From Bradyrhizobium liaoningense (GTDB lineage: Bacteria; Pseudomonadota; Alphaproteobacteria; Rhizobiales; Xanthobacteraceae), in NCBI RefSeq assembly GCF_018130825.1, contig NZ_JAFCJS010000003.1, positions 1,008,772 to 1,072,771 of the forward strand: DNA of 64,000 nt. Reading direction: 5' to 3'. Made by a program: the position numbers and the translations under genes. Shown piece by piece: positions 33,316 through 42,364 of this stretch. A model generated the notes under the pieces. That model had not been told where the DNA came from. It ran no database searches and worked only from the letters and a program-made list of their open reading frames with translations. The number at the start of each line of letters is the position of its first letter. Position 1 is the first letter of the stretch.

Positions 33316-34194
33316 ATGCCATCGATCCGAAGCGCGCTTCGCCTGGCGCTGGGCGCCGCCGTCGCCACCGTTCTGGCCTGCGCCACGACGCAAGCCCAGG
33401 ATCTGGCCGCCCGCGTGCCGGCGAAGATCAAGGAGGCCGGCAAGCTCGTCGTCGGCACGAGCCCGACCTACCCGCCGCTCGAATTCAAGGACCCGGCGAC
33501 GCTCGAGCTGAAGGGGCTCGATATCGATCTGACCGAGGAAATCGGCCGGCGTCTCGGTCTCAAGGTCGAATGGAGCGAGCAATCCTTCGACCAGCTGATC
33601 AACTCGCTCGACACTGGCCGCATCGACCTGGGTGCGTCGGGCATGACCGACATCCCGAGCCGTCGTGGAAAGACCGATTTTGTCGACTATTTCTCGACCG
33701 GTACCCAGCTGTTCACCATGCCGGCCGCCGCAGCTGAGTTGAAGAAGGTCGAGGATGTCTGCGGCAAGCCGGTCTCGGTCAATCGCAACGGCATCTTCTA
33801 TATTCGTTTGCAGGAGTTCAACCAGCAGACCTGTGTCGCCAAGGGTCTGCCCGAGGTCAAATACGTCCTCGTCGACAAGACGGCCGATGCACGCCTGCAG
33901 TTGCTCCAGGGCCGCGCTATCGCGGTCGCTATCGGCGTCGATGCAATCCGCTTTATCAATGAAAGCAAGGACTCGCCCGATCGCGGCAAGTATGCGCTGA
34001 TCGGTGGTTCGATCGCGGTCGATTACGCCGGTTTCGGTTTCGCGAAGCCTAACACCGCATTGCGCGACCTCGTGGCCGACGTGGTCGATGCGATGATCAA
34101 GGATGGCGCCTATGCCAGGATCTTCGCCAAATGGGAGATGCCCTATGCCATGGTCACGCAGACGATGATCAACGCCGAGCCGCGTAAGCAATAG
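33316..34194 (+). CDS. Amino-acid-type periplasmic binding protein (SBP_bac_3)
   Basis: The 292-residue precursor has a signal peptide ending TTQAQ-DLAAR. It is a classic SBP_bac_3 receptor: GKLVVGTSPTYPPLEFKD, GLDIDLTEEIGRRLG, then LDTGRIDLGASGMTD. AAGGAGA precedes the ATG. This family normally pairs with HisMP-type permeases, yet the adjacent permeases are PotBC-type, so it may use a transporter elsewhere or provide a second receptor. It lies 11 nt before the PrpD-like gene. Confidence 0.88.
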   Translation: MPSIRSALRLALGAAVATVLACATTQAQDLAARVPAKIKEAGKLVVGTSPTYPPLEFKDPATLELKGLDIDLTEEIGRRLGLKVEWSEQSFDQLINSLDTGRIDLGASGMTDIPSRRGKTDFVDYFSTGTQLFTMPAAAAELKKVEDVCGKPVSVNRNGIFYIRLQEFNQQTCVAKGLPEVKYVLVDKTADARLQLLQGRAIAVAIGVDAIRFINESKDSPDRGKYALIGGSIAVDYAGFGFAKPNTALRDLVADVVDAMIKDGAYARIFAKWEMPYAMVTQTMINAEPRKQ

Positions 34195-34205
34195 GGGCAT
34201 TACCC

Positions 34206-35597
34206 GTGGATCGTCGCAAGCGCCCGCAGACTGAATCCCCCGCCGCCGCGACACTGGCCGATTTCTATGCCCGGCTGCGTGCGGAGGATCTGCCGCCGGA
34301 GACCGTTCATGCAGTGCGGCGCCATGTGCTCGACACGCTCGGCGCCGCGCTCGCGGGTGCCCGACAGCCTGAGCCGGCCGCAGCGCTCGAAGCAGCCCGC
34401 ATCGCTTATGGCGACAGCGGTCCGGCGCTGCTCTGGGGCAGAACGGAGACCGCCGCGCCCGGGGCAGCGGCCCTCGTCAACGGGACCGCGGCGCATGCGC
34501 TCGAACTCGATGATGCCAGCGGCTGCGACCATAGCGGCGCCGTGGTTGTGCCGGCGCTGCTGGCGGCGTTGCCGCTGGCGGCGGGCGCAGGCGAGGGCGA
34601 ACTGATCGCCGCCGTCGCGATCGGCTACGATCTCGGCCGGCGCATGCTCGAAGCCTCGGGAGGTTATGACGCCCATAACAATGCCGGCTGGCATTCCACG
34701 GGGACTTGCGGTGTCTTTGGCGCCGCCGCCGCGGTCGCCCGTCTGCTCGGCTGCGATGCGGCGACGACATGCAACGCGCTGGGCATCGCCGGTTCGTTTG
34801 CCTCGGGGACATGGGCCTTCATGAGCGAAGGCGCCATGACGAAGCGTCTCCATCCCGGCCATGCCGCAGCCTCGGGTGTGTTGGCCGTGCTGCTGGCGCG
34901 CTCGGGGATGACGGGGCCGGCTGCGATCCTGGATGCGTCCTGGGGCGGCTTCCTTTCGACCTATGCCGCCGACAATGCCGACCGGTCCGCGCTGACGATC
35001 GGTCTCGGTGAGGATTGGCGTATCCACCGCTCCTCGATCAAGCCCTATGCGTCCTGTCGCGGTACCCATGCCGCCGTCGAGGCGATGCTGAAGCTCCGCG
35101 GCGAAGGGGCATCGCCCGAAAATCTGGCGGCGATCCGTGTCAATGTGCACCCGACCATCGTGCGCATGTGCGGCGCGACTGAGGTCTCGACCCTGCTCGA
35201 TGCCCAGATGAGCCTGCCGTATGCGCTCTCTGTCGCGCTGGTGCATGGCGCCGCGGACCTGCCGATGTTCAGCGAGGCCGTGCGGCGCGATCGTGCCGTG
35301 CTTGAACAGGCGCGTCGCGTCGAAGTCGTGGAAAGCGTCGAGCCGATGAGCAATGTCGCGGCCGAGCTCGTGCTCGAGTTCAGGGACGGTAGACAGCGTC
35401 GCTTGCGCATCGACGTCCCGGCTGGCTCTGCCACCAATCCTCTGCCCGATGGTGGCGTGATCGCCAAATACAGATCCCTGGCGACCCCGATCATCGGGCC
35501 AGAGGCCACGAGCCGGCTCGAACACGCCGTGCTCGGCCTCGGCAACGGCGTGCGGCCGAATGAGATCGTGCAATCACTGCGTCTGCCGGCGCGCTGA
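34206..35597 (+). CDS. MmgE/PrpD-family protein, candidate iminodisuccinate-type epimerase
   Basis: The 463-residue protein has the family's N-terminal helical domain (VRRHVLDTLGAALAGARQPEP), VNGTAAHALELDDA, GWHSTGTCGVFGAAAAVARLLG and KPYASCRGTHAAVEAM with catalytic-region Lys/His. The family includes 2-methylcitrate dehydratase, aconitate decarboxylase and iminodisuccinate epimerase. No methylcitrate-cycle gene is near, and an argininosuccinate-lyase-like gene follows, as with the epimerase/lyase pair of Agrobacterium BY6. GTG at 34206 has AGGGG upstream. The epimerase role is an inference. Confidence 0.8.
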   Translation: MDRRKRPQTESPAAATLADFYARLRAEDLPPETVHAVRRHVLDTLGAALAGARQPEPAAALEAARIAYGDSGPALLWGRTETAAPGAAALVNGTAAHALELDDASGCDHSGAVVVPALLAALPLAAGAGEGELIAAVAIGYDLGRRMLEASGGYDAHNNAGWHSTGTCGVFGAAAAVARLLGCDAATTCNALGIAGSFASGTWAFMSEGAMTKRLHPGHAAASGVLAVLLARSGMTGPAAILDASWGGFLSTYAADNADRSALTIGLGEDWRIHRSSIKPYASCRGTHAAVEAMLKLRGEGASPENLAAIRVNVHPTIVRMCGATEVSTLLDAQMSLPYALSVALVHGAADLPMFSEAVRRDRAVLEQARRVEVVESVEPMSNVAAELVLEFRDGRQRRLRIDVPAGSATNPLPDGGVIAKYRSLATPIIGPEATSRLEHAVLGLGNGVRPNEIVQSLRLPAR

Positions 35598-35660
35598 CGA
35601 CCGGCACGATGTTCACGACGCCGGCGCTGGCCGGCGAACCGACTTGATGGAGTAAGAGCC

Positions 35661-37163
35661 ATGACCAAAGCCTCGGACTATCGCGGCTTCCGCACCGCGG
35701 GCGCTCGGCTGACCGAAGAGCCGCTTGCCCATCTCGACTTTCACCGCTCGAGCCTGCTCGGGGAGTCCGTGCATGCGATCCATGCGTTCGACAAGGCGCA
35801 TGCGCTGATGCTGAGCGAGGAGGGCATCCTGCCGCGCGGGACCGGCATCGCGATGCTGAAGGCCTTCCGCACGATGGAGGAGCGGGGCGTCGAGGCGGCG
35901 CGCGCCGAGGCCGATGGCGGTATGCATTCCGGCGAGCACTATCTCACCAAGGCGTTGGGCGAGAAGATCGGCGGGAGACTTCATCTGGGCCGCAGCTCTG
36001 GTGACCTGATCGAAGTGGCACGACGTATTACCTTCCGCAGTCACGTCCAGCGCATGCTGGCAGGCTTGATCGTGCTGCGCGGCACCTTGCTCGACCTCGC
36101 TGTGGAACATCGCGAGACGGTCATGCCGGGCTACACCCATGGCCAGCACGCCCAGCCCACGACGTTTGCGCATTGGCTCACCATGTTCGAGGAGGTCTTT
36201 GCCCGCGATACGCAGCGGCTGCTGTCCTTCCATGTGCGCGTGAACCGTTCTCCCGCAGGGGCCGCGATCATGACCGGCTCCGATTTTCCCCTGAATCGCC
36301 AGCGTGTGTCAGACCTGCTCGGCTTCGATTCTCCGCTCTCGCACACAATGGACGCCATCCTCAGCCATGATCTGGAGATGGAATATGCCGGTGTGCTGGC
36401 CGTTCTCGGCCAGAATGTCGGCCGATTGGCCGACGATCTCTTCATTTGGTCGACGATGGAATTCGACATGGTTGAGCTGCCCGACCGCTATTGCGGCACG
36501 AGTTCGATCATGCCCCAGAAGAAGAACCCCGACGGTCTGGAAGACATCAAGGGCGTCGCCGCGCAATCGCTCGGCATCGTCGCCACGGTGATGATGGCCG
36601 AGAAGGGCCCCACGGGTTTCCCGATCATGGAACGCCGCAACAGTCAGGCGATTCTCTGGGACATGGGCAGGGCGCTCGGCGTCCGCCTGGAGACGTTGTC
36701 GCCATTGATGCGCGACCTCAAGGTCAAGGTCGGCCGGATGCGCGAGCTTTCCGGCGCCAATTGGGCGCAGGTCACCGACCTTGCCGCGGCGCTCGTCCGC
36801 GAGAGCGGCATCGACTGGCGCAATTCCCACCAGATCGTCAGCGTGTTCGTCCGCCGCAACATCGCCGCGGGCATCCGACCGGACAAGGCGACGTCAACCT
36901 CGCTCGATGAAGCGGCCCGTGAACTTGGCATCGCGGCGCCGCGCCTGTCGGCGGCCGTGTTTTCGGATGCCATGAATCCCGCTGCGTTTGTTCGCCGCCG
37001 CAAACTCCTGGGCGGGCCGGCGCCCGAAGCGATCAGCCGTGAAGTGGAGGCGGCGCGTGGCAGGCTCGATGCAGATGCGAAGCTGCTCGGCGCTCTGGAA
37101 GGTCGGATCGAACGAGCTTATGAGGCATTGGAGACTGCAATTTCGGCGTTCATCGCCGATTGA
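35661..37163 (+). CDS. Argininosuccinate-lyase paralogue, candidate N-substituted aspartate (IDS/EDDS-type) lyase
   Basis: The 500-residue protein belongs to the aspartase/fumarase superfamily. It has YTHGQHAQPTTFAHW (C2 region) and the flexible catalytic loop GTSSIMPQKKNPD with its Ser. In ArgH the first conserved motif is GRSRNDQ; here it reads GRSSGDL, so arginine-side recognition is probably lost. The ArgH-like lyases of EDDS and iminodisuccinate degradation have similar length and release fumarate. It follows the PrpD-family gene by 63 nt. A true ArgH function is unlikely but not excluded. Confidence 0.8.
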   Translation: MTKASDYRGFRTAGARLTEEPLAHLDFHRSSLLGESVHAIHAFDKAHALMLSEEGILPRGTGIAMLKAFRTMEERGVEAARAEADGGMHSGEHYLTKALGEKIGGRLHLGRSSGDLIEVARRITFRSHVQRMLAGLIVLRGTLLDLAVEHRETVMPGYTHGQHAQPTTFAHWLTMFEEVFARDTQRLLSFHVRVNRSPAGAAIMTGSDFPLNRQRVSDLLGFDSPLSHTMDAILSHDLEMEYAGVLAVLGQNVGRLADDLFIWSTMEFDMVELPDRYCGTSSIMPQKKNPDGLEDIKGVAAQSLGIVATVMMAEKGPTGFPIMERRNSQAILWDMGRALGVRLETLSPLMRDLKVKVGRMRELSGANWAQVTDLAAALVRESGIDWRNSHQIVSVFVRRNIAAGIRPDKATSTSLDEAARELGIAAPRLSAAVFSDAMNPAAFVRRRKLLGGPAPEAISREVEAARGRLDADAKLLGALEGRIERAYEALETAISAFIAD

Positions 37164-37301
37164 GATGTCCGCAGCGTTATGCCGCGGGCCGCGCGCAGAG
37201 CGTCGAGCGATCAGTGCTTCACCTTGAAGTGCTATTGTCGATCTCTCGAGAGAAGTTCCAAGCGATTGGCGCTCGCGTCAATTCGATCTGACATCAAGTT
37301 T

Positions 37302-37333
37302 CGGGATGCCGGGCGCTGAGGCCCGACATCCCG
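37302..37333. terminator. Hairpin between convergent lyase and AtoE-like genes
   Basis: The stem CGGGATG-C-CGGGC pairs with GCCCG-A-CATCCCG around a GCTGAG loop, with one internal mismatch. It lies between two convergent genes and probably ends transcription from one or both sides. No clear T-run follows. Confidence 0.5.
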
Positions 37334-37355
37334 CATCGTCAGGTCCGACGTTCGA

Positions 37356-38810
37356 TCAAGGCAGAATTGGTGGATGGTAGGTGAAAGTCGTCATCAAGAT
37401 CGCAGCCAGGATCATGACGATCGGAAAGTGCACGAAGAATTGCACGGACGTGTAGCCGATCAGGTCTTTTGACTTCAGCCCGAGCACGCCCAGCAGCGGC
37501 AGCATCCAGAACGGGTTGATGAAGTTCGGCAGCGTCTCGGCGATGTTGTAGACCATGGTGGTCCAGCCCAGATGAGCCCCGACTTCGTTGGCCGCCTTCA
37601 TGATGTAGGGCGCCTCGATCATCCATTTGCCGCCAGCCGACGGAATGAAGAAGCCAAGCGCGGCGGAATAGAGCCCGATCAGGAACGAGAACACTGTCGA
37701 GTTGACCGAGACGTTTGCAAACCAGTGAGCGACGGTATCGGACAGTGTCAGCCCGTTGGCATTCGGCACCTTGGTCAGCATGTGGGCGATGCCGGCATAA
37801 AACGGAAACTGCAACAGCAGGCCGGAGATGCTCGGCGTTCCCTTCGAAAAAGCCTCGAGTAGGCTGCGGGGCCGCCAGTGCAGGAGAATGCCAAGCACCA
37901 GGAACACGAAATTATAGGTGTTGAGGCCGGACAGGGTGATCAGCGGATTGCCGGATTGAAAGGTCTGCCAGAGCCAGCCCGACGCCAGTGCGACGATCAG
38001 GATGGTCAGAACGGGACTGAACTCGAGAAAGTCACCGGGCCGGGTCGGCTTCTTTGGCTCGATCCGGTCCTCATCGAGAGACACGCCGAGATCTTCTGCG
38101 GTTCTGGTCAGCGCTTCATTTGGCGCCGTCAGATAGCAGATTGCCGCTGACAACGCAGTCACGACGATAATCGTTACCAGGTTTTGCCATGTCAGGATCG
38201 TCTCGGAAAAGCTGATGACACCGGTGATTGGCAACAACGAGGCCGGAATGCTCGCCGCGTTGGCCTGGAGCTGGGCGACCGATGAGGTGATGCCGAGCGT
38301 GAAGCCGCAGCCAAGGCCAAGGTAGCCGGCCGCGCCGGCTGCGCGATAGTCGAGCTTGATGTCCTTGCGCCGCGCGATCTCGCGCACCAGAAGGCCCGAG
38401 AAAATCAGGCTCAGGCTCCAGTTCAGCAATGACGCGGCGATACTGAGCACGCCGACGAAGACCACGGCGCCGCGCGCGGTGGAGGGTACGTTGGCTAGTC
38501 GTCGCATCAGCGCAGCGACGGGCGGCGACATCGCGACCACGTAGCCTCCAACGGCAGCGAGTGCCAATTGCATCGTGAACGGAATGAGATTCCAGAAGCC
38601 GTCGCCGAAGGCGCGGCTGACCGCAAGCGGTGAGCCGCCATGCGCGATGGTGCCGAGTGCGATGACCACCACGGCGACCAGAACGAACACATAAGCATCG
38701 GGAAACCAGCGCTCGGCGAAGGCGACCATGTGCTGCGAGAATCTCGCAAGCACGTTGGCCTGTCTCGGCGTATCGTCCAGGAAGATGGCTTTATCCGTCG
38801 TGTCGGTCAT
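37356..38810 (-). CDS. AtoE-type short-chain fatty acid transporter (TIGR00366 family)
   Basis: The 484-residue protein has about 12-13 hydrophobic helices. It carries the AtoE pattern: ERWFPDAYVFVLVAVVV near the start, LLNWSLSLIFSGLLVREIARR, QFPFYAGIAHM and FFIPSAGGKWMIEAPYIM. E. coli AtoE imports short-chain fatty acids; relatives carry other small carboxylates. It sits 49 nt downstream of the molybdopterin-fusion gene on the same strand, so the carrier may supply that enzyme. ATG at 38810 (MTDTTDKAIF) is preferred to one 12 nt upstream. Confidence 0.85.
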   Translation of the reverse strand: MTDTTDKAIFLDDTPRQANVLARFSQHMVAFAERWFPDAYVFVLVAVVVIALGTIAHGGSPLAVSRAFGDGFWNLIPFTMQLALAAVGGYVVAMSPPVAALMRRLANVPSTARGAVVFVGVLSIAASLLNWSLSLIFSGLLVREIARRKDIKLDYRAAGAAGYLGLGCGFTLGITSSVAQLQANAASIPASLLPITGVISFSETILTWQNLVTIIVVTALSAAICYLTAPNEALTRTAEDLGVSLDEDRIEPKKPTRPGDFLEFSPVLTILIVALASGWLWQTFQSGNPLITLSGLNTYNFVFLVLGILLHWRPRSLLEAFSKGTPSISGLLLQFPFYAGIAHMLTKVPNANGLTLSDTVAHWFANVSVNSTVFSFLIGLYSAALGFFIPSAGGKWMIEAPYIMKAANEVGAHLGWTTMVYNIAETLPNFINPFWMLPLLGVLGLKSKDLIGYTSVQFFVHFPIVMILAAILMTTFTYHPPILP

Positions 38811-38859
38811 TGCGGCCCCCATAGTCGCGTTGGTGTTGCGTTCGTTTCGTCACTTTGGA

Positions 38860-41800
38860 TCACAGTGCAAGCGTGAGTTCCGAGAGCGGAACGGATTGGC
38901 AGGTCAGGCACTGATCGGGCGCGCCGCCGTCGCCGCCGTCGCCGAGCCGTGCGACATTGCCGTCGACGACGCGCATGAGGCAGCTCTCGCACTGGCCGAC
39001 ACGGCAACCGCTGGGCAGGGACAGACCGGCTGCCTGGGCCGCGTCGAGAAGCGTCCCGAGATCCGGCGTCCAGGTGAAGCTCCTGTCGCTGTCGGCGATG
39101 TGGACGATTTGCGGCTTCAGTGTGCGCGGCACGACCGGCGGTGAGGTGAAAGCTTCCGAGAAAATGTCGAAGCGCGGGACGCCCCGTTCAATCAGTCGGG
39201 CCGTCATCGATGCCGTGAAGTCCGGCGAACCGCAGAGATAGGCGAGGGGCCTTTGTGGCAGCAACGGATCAATCGCCGAGAGATCCAGTCGCCCCTCGTA
39301 GTCGTAGTCTCCCGGACGACGATCCTGTGCGCGCGGCGCCGAATAAGCCGTGACGAGATCGAGCTCCGGCAGCAGATCCTCGAGCTCGCGCAACCGGCCG
39401 GCAAATGCATGTTCGCCGCCGTTACGGCAACCATAGAGCAGCAGCACCCGGGCGACGCGTTCGGCGCGCTTTAGTTTCGCCAACGCTTCGAGATGACCGA
39501 TAAACGGCGTGATGCCGATTCCGCCTGCAAGGAAGATCAGCGGCCGGCTTCCTTGCAGCGGCGGCGTGAAGATGCCCTTTGGTGCCTCGATCCGAACGCC
39601 ATCGCCGACCGCCAGACGATGAACGTGATCGGAAAGGTGAACGGTATCGTCGGCGACTCCTGAAACGTCGGACCTGCGCCTCTTGACCGCGATCGACAGA
39701 AAATCGTCTCCGTCATGGCCGGTCAGTGAATAGGCGCGAGCGGCAACGGGGCCCGGCAGGTTCAGCATGATGTGCTGTCCCGGGAGGAAGGCGGGAAGCG
39801 CGCCGCCGTCGCTCGGCAGAAGCGTCAGCGCGACGACGTCGTCGGTCTCGCGATGAACGGCTGAAACAGTGAAGTCGCGCTTGCCGGTCCAGTGGCCGCG
39901 GCTCGCGGTCTCATCCTTGCGGATGTCGCAGCTCGTGGCGCGCAGCGGCACGGAGCCGCTCACGGGATCGCGGTTAGCATCGCTCAGGGCATCGTTCATG
40001 TTCGACGTTGGCGATCCCGCAGGCTGGATCGCGCCGCGTCCGAGCGGCGGACAATCCTCCCACCAGCCGAACTCGGCGACAGCGACGCGATCGTCGAGCG
40101 CCTCGTTCAGCCGCACGCGCAGCCGGGCCTCTCCCGAGCGGGTTTTGACGATCACCCAGTCACGATCCCTGAGGCCACGCGCGGCGGCGAGCGCCGGGCT
40201 GATCTCGATCGCCGGATCGGGCGTCTTCTTGCGCAGGGAAGCGACGTGACGATGCGAAGAGTGGACAAACCAGCCGCTCTTGGCCGTGGTGAGCACCAGT
40301 GGAAAGCGACTGTCGGCGTGGTCAGCGAGCGGACTTTCGGCGGGCTCGATGTGGGCCGGCAACGGCGCATAGCCATGCTCGAGCATCAATTCCGAATAGA
40401 TCTCGACGCGGCGCGTCGCGGTAGCGAAGCCGGCAACCGCACCGTCCTGTTGCGCGAGCGCGTATTTCTCGTGACGAAGCAGTTGCGGGAAACGCATGCC
40501 CTCGGGATGCCGACGTAACTCGTCGACCGTCACGCCGAGCGGTGCGAGCTGATAATTCCAGCCGGCGCGGATGTCGCCGCCGAAAAATTGAGCGGCCAGG
40601 CCCAGCCTTGCCGCAAGTTCGATGGCGATTTCATAGTCGGCCTTGCAATCGCCGAGCCGCGGCAACATCTGCGGACGGAACTGGATCGTCTCGACGGCTT
40701 CCTGCGTGATCTCGAAGCCGATCTTCAGAGCGTCCCGTTCCCAGGGCATGTTGGCCGGCAGCACGATGTCGGCATTCTCGGCCGTCGGATTCATGAACAT
40801 GTCGACGTGGACGTGGAAGTCGAGCGCGCGCAGCGCCTCGCGGTTGCGCGAGGAGTGGCCCTGCGAGACGACGAGATTGGTCCCGAAGCTCATCAGCGCC
40901 CGCACCTGGTAGGGTTCGCCGGTCAGGACGGCGCGGCTGAAATCCCGTGCTGTGATCCATCCCCGGCTCGGCGGCCCGAGCGGCAATTCGTCGAGGCCGA
41001 GCGCCTTGGCCTGTTGCTCTCGCGGCAACAGGGAATAGTCGTTGACGGTGCGTGCCGGCGGCGGCGCAAGCCAGACATTGCCGCCGGGGCGGTCGCAAGC
41101 GCCGGTAAGTGCATAGAGCGTTGCAATCGCCCGCTCGATCATCGTCGCATTGGTGTGCTGGCCGACGCCGGTCCAGGAATGATAGGCGAGCTGCGGACTG
41201 TTCTCGAACAGCTGGTAGAAGTCCGCGATCTTGCGCTCGTCGAGCCAGGTCGATTCGGCCACGCGAGCGGGCGTGTAAGGAGCGGCCTCGGCGGTCAGCA
41301 AACGGAAGGCTGTTGCGGCCGCGACCACGCGCCCATCCAGCGCACGGAGTGTTGCATCACCATCGAGCTTGCAGGAGATGGGGTCGAGCGCCGCAAGGCC
41401 TGGATCGAAGGCGCGTGCCGTTCCGGACTGATCCAGCACGACGAACCTGCTGTCTGATTGATGCGCCCAGAGTTCGCTCGCGCGGACGAAGCGACCCGTG
41501 TCGGTGTCGACGAGCAGCGGCCCATTGGTCCAGCGCGTCACGAAGTCTGCGTCATATGAGTTTGTGGTGATGAGGTGCCGGATTGCGCCCATCGCCAATG
41601 CGCCGTCCGCGCCGGGACGGATACGCAACCAGATATCGGCCTGCTGGCCGGAGCCGTTCGGCTTGGGATCGACCACCGCGACCCGCGCGCCGCGTCGCCG
41701 GGCGTCGGCGATGCGTGTGGCCTGGGCGAGCCAGGTGCGGGCCGGATTATGTCCCCACAGCACGATGGCGTTGGCTTGGTCGTAGTCGGGAACGCCGATG

Positions 41801-42282
41801 CCGCGTCCGAAAGTCAGGGCATGGGCGTAGTCCTTGTGCCAACCGCAGACTTCGACCGCGTAGATCAAGTTAGGACTGCCGAAGCAGCGGATGAAGCGCT
41901 CGACCCATTCGAAGCTGTCCACCATCGGCGTGCCACTCGGCGTGGTCACGGCAAAGGCCACCGCTTCGGCTCCGGATGTCTTCCGAATGTCGCCGAGCTT
42001 CTCGGCGATATCGTCCAGCGCCTCATCCCAGGAGATTTCGATCCAGCCGGGATCGGCCGCGTCCCTGGGTGCTGTTCGGCGAAGCGGTTTGGTCAGGCGA
42101 CGCGGGCTGTGCACCATCTCGGGCGCGGCCCGGCCCTTCGCGCATAGCGCTCCGCCGGTCGGATGTCCGGGCAGGGTCTCGACAGCGACCAGCCGGCCAT
42201 TCTCGACGACCATGGTCGACCCGCATCGGGATCGGCAGAGGGTGCAATAGCCGGGTACGCGCTGCGCCATATGAGGTGCCAC
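38860..42282 (-). CDS. Molybdopterin oxidoreductase fused to a flavin/2Fe-2S reductase
   Basis: This 1140-residue protein combines three modules. Residues 1-760 form a bis-MGD oxidoreductase with an N-terminal 4Fe-4S site (Cys13, 16, 20, 47), a likely Mo-ligand Cys in VEVCGWHKD, and a C-terminal dinucleotide-binding domain starting FPLVLTTAKSGWFVHSSH. From about 785 a ferredoxin-reductase-like FAD/NAD(P) module follows (RAYSLTGHDGDD, FLAGGIGITPFI, LYGCR). The last 60 residues are a plant-type 2Fe-2S domain (Cys1093, 1098, 1101 and 1125 or 1128). No signal peptide is present, so it is cytoplasmic and presumably NAD(P)H-linked. The substrate is unknown. GTG at 42282 or ATG at 42270 could be the start. 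Confidence 0.88.
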   Translation of the reverse strand: MAPHMAQRVPGYCTLCRSRCGSTMVVENGRLVAVETLPGHPTGGALCAKGRAAPEMVHSPRRLTKPLRRTAPRDAADPGWIEISWDEALDDIAEKLGDIRKTSGAEAVAFAVTTPSGTPMVDSFEWVERFIRCFGSPNLIYAVEVCGWHKDYAHALTFGRGIGVPDYDQANAIVLWGHNPARTWLAQATRIADARRRGARVAVVDPKPNGSGQQADIWLRIRPGADGALAMGAIRHLITTNSYDADFVTRWTNGPLLVDTDTGRFVRASELWAHQSDSRFVVLDQSGTARAFDPGLAALDPISCKLDGDATLRALDGRVVAAATAFRLLTAEAAPYTPARVAESTWLDERKIADFYQLFENSPQLAYHSWTGVGQHTNATMIERAIATLYALTGACDRPGGNVWLAPPPARTVNDYSLLPREQQAKALGLDELPLGPPSRGWITARDFSRAVLTGEPYQVRALMSFGTNLVVSQGHSSRNREALRALDFHVHVDMFMNPTAENADIVLPANMPWERDALKIGFEITQEAVETIQFRPQMLPRLGDCKADYEIAIELAARLGLAAQFFGGDIRAGWNYQLAPLGVTVDELRRHPEGMRFPQLLRHEKYALAQQDGAVAGFATATRRVEIYSELMLEHGYAPLPAHIEPAESPLADHADSRFPLVLTTAKSGWFVHSSHRHVASLRKKTPDPAIEISPALAAARGLRDRDWVIVKTRSGEARLRVRLNEALDDRVAVAEFGWWEDCPPLGRGAIQPAGSPTSNMNDALSDANRDPVSGSVPLRATSCDIRKDETASRGHWTGKRDFTVSAVHRETDDVVALTLLPSDGGALPAFLPGQHIMLNLPGPVAARAYSLTGHDGDDFLSIAVKRRRSDVSGVADDTVHLSDHVHRLAVGDGVRIEAPKGIFTPPLQGSRPLIFLAGGIGITPFIGHLEALAKLKRAERVARVLLLYGCRNGGEHAFAGRLRELEDLLPELDLVTAYSAPRAQDRRPGDYDYEGRLDLSAIDPLLPQRPLAYLCGSPDFTASMTARLIERGVPRFDIFSEAFTSPPVVPRTLKPQIVHIADSDRSFTWTPDLGTLLDAAQAAGLSLPSGCRVGQCESCLMRVVDGNVARLGDGGDGGAPDQCLTCQSVPLSELTLAL

Positions 42283-42307
42283 ACCGTCCGAAGGTTGAGT
42301 AGTAGTG

Positions 42308-42327
42308 CGTTACTGTAAAACGTTACT
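42308..42327. promoter_or_regulatory. Direct repeat CGTTACT upstream of the Mo-fusion gene
   Basis: CGTTACT occurs at 42308-42314 and 42321-42327, separated by GTAAAA, 26 nt before the fusion gene's start (reading leftwards). Spacing is 13 nt, about one helical turn plus, so it may be an operator for the adjacent GntR regulator. Confidence 0.4.
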
Positions 42328-42364
42328 TATCCTCATCCGTGGCGTATTCTTCGTCAAGCCCATT

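Noticed and set aside
34200..35573. 457-codon minus-strand frame opposite the PrpD-family gene
   Set aside because: Arg/His-rich antisense shadow with no motif; the plus-strand gene has family motifs and a proper start.
35661..37163. Canonical argininosuccinate lyase argH
   Set aside because: The GRSRNDQ signature is changed to GRSSGDL and the neighbours are catabolic, so a biosynthetic symbol would mislead.
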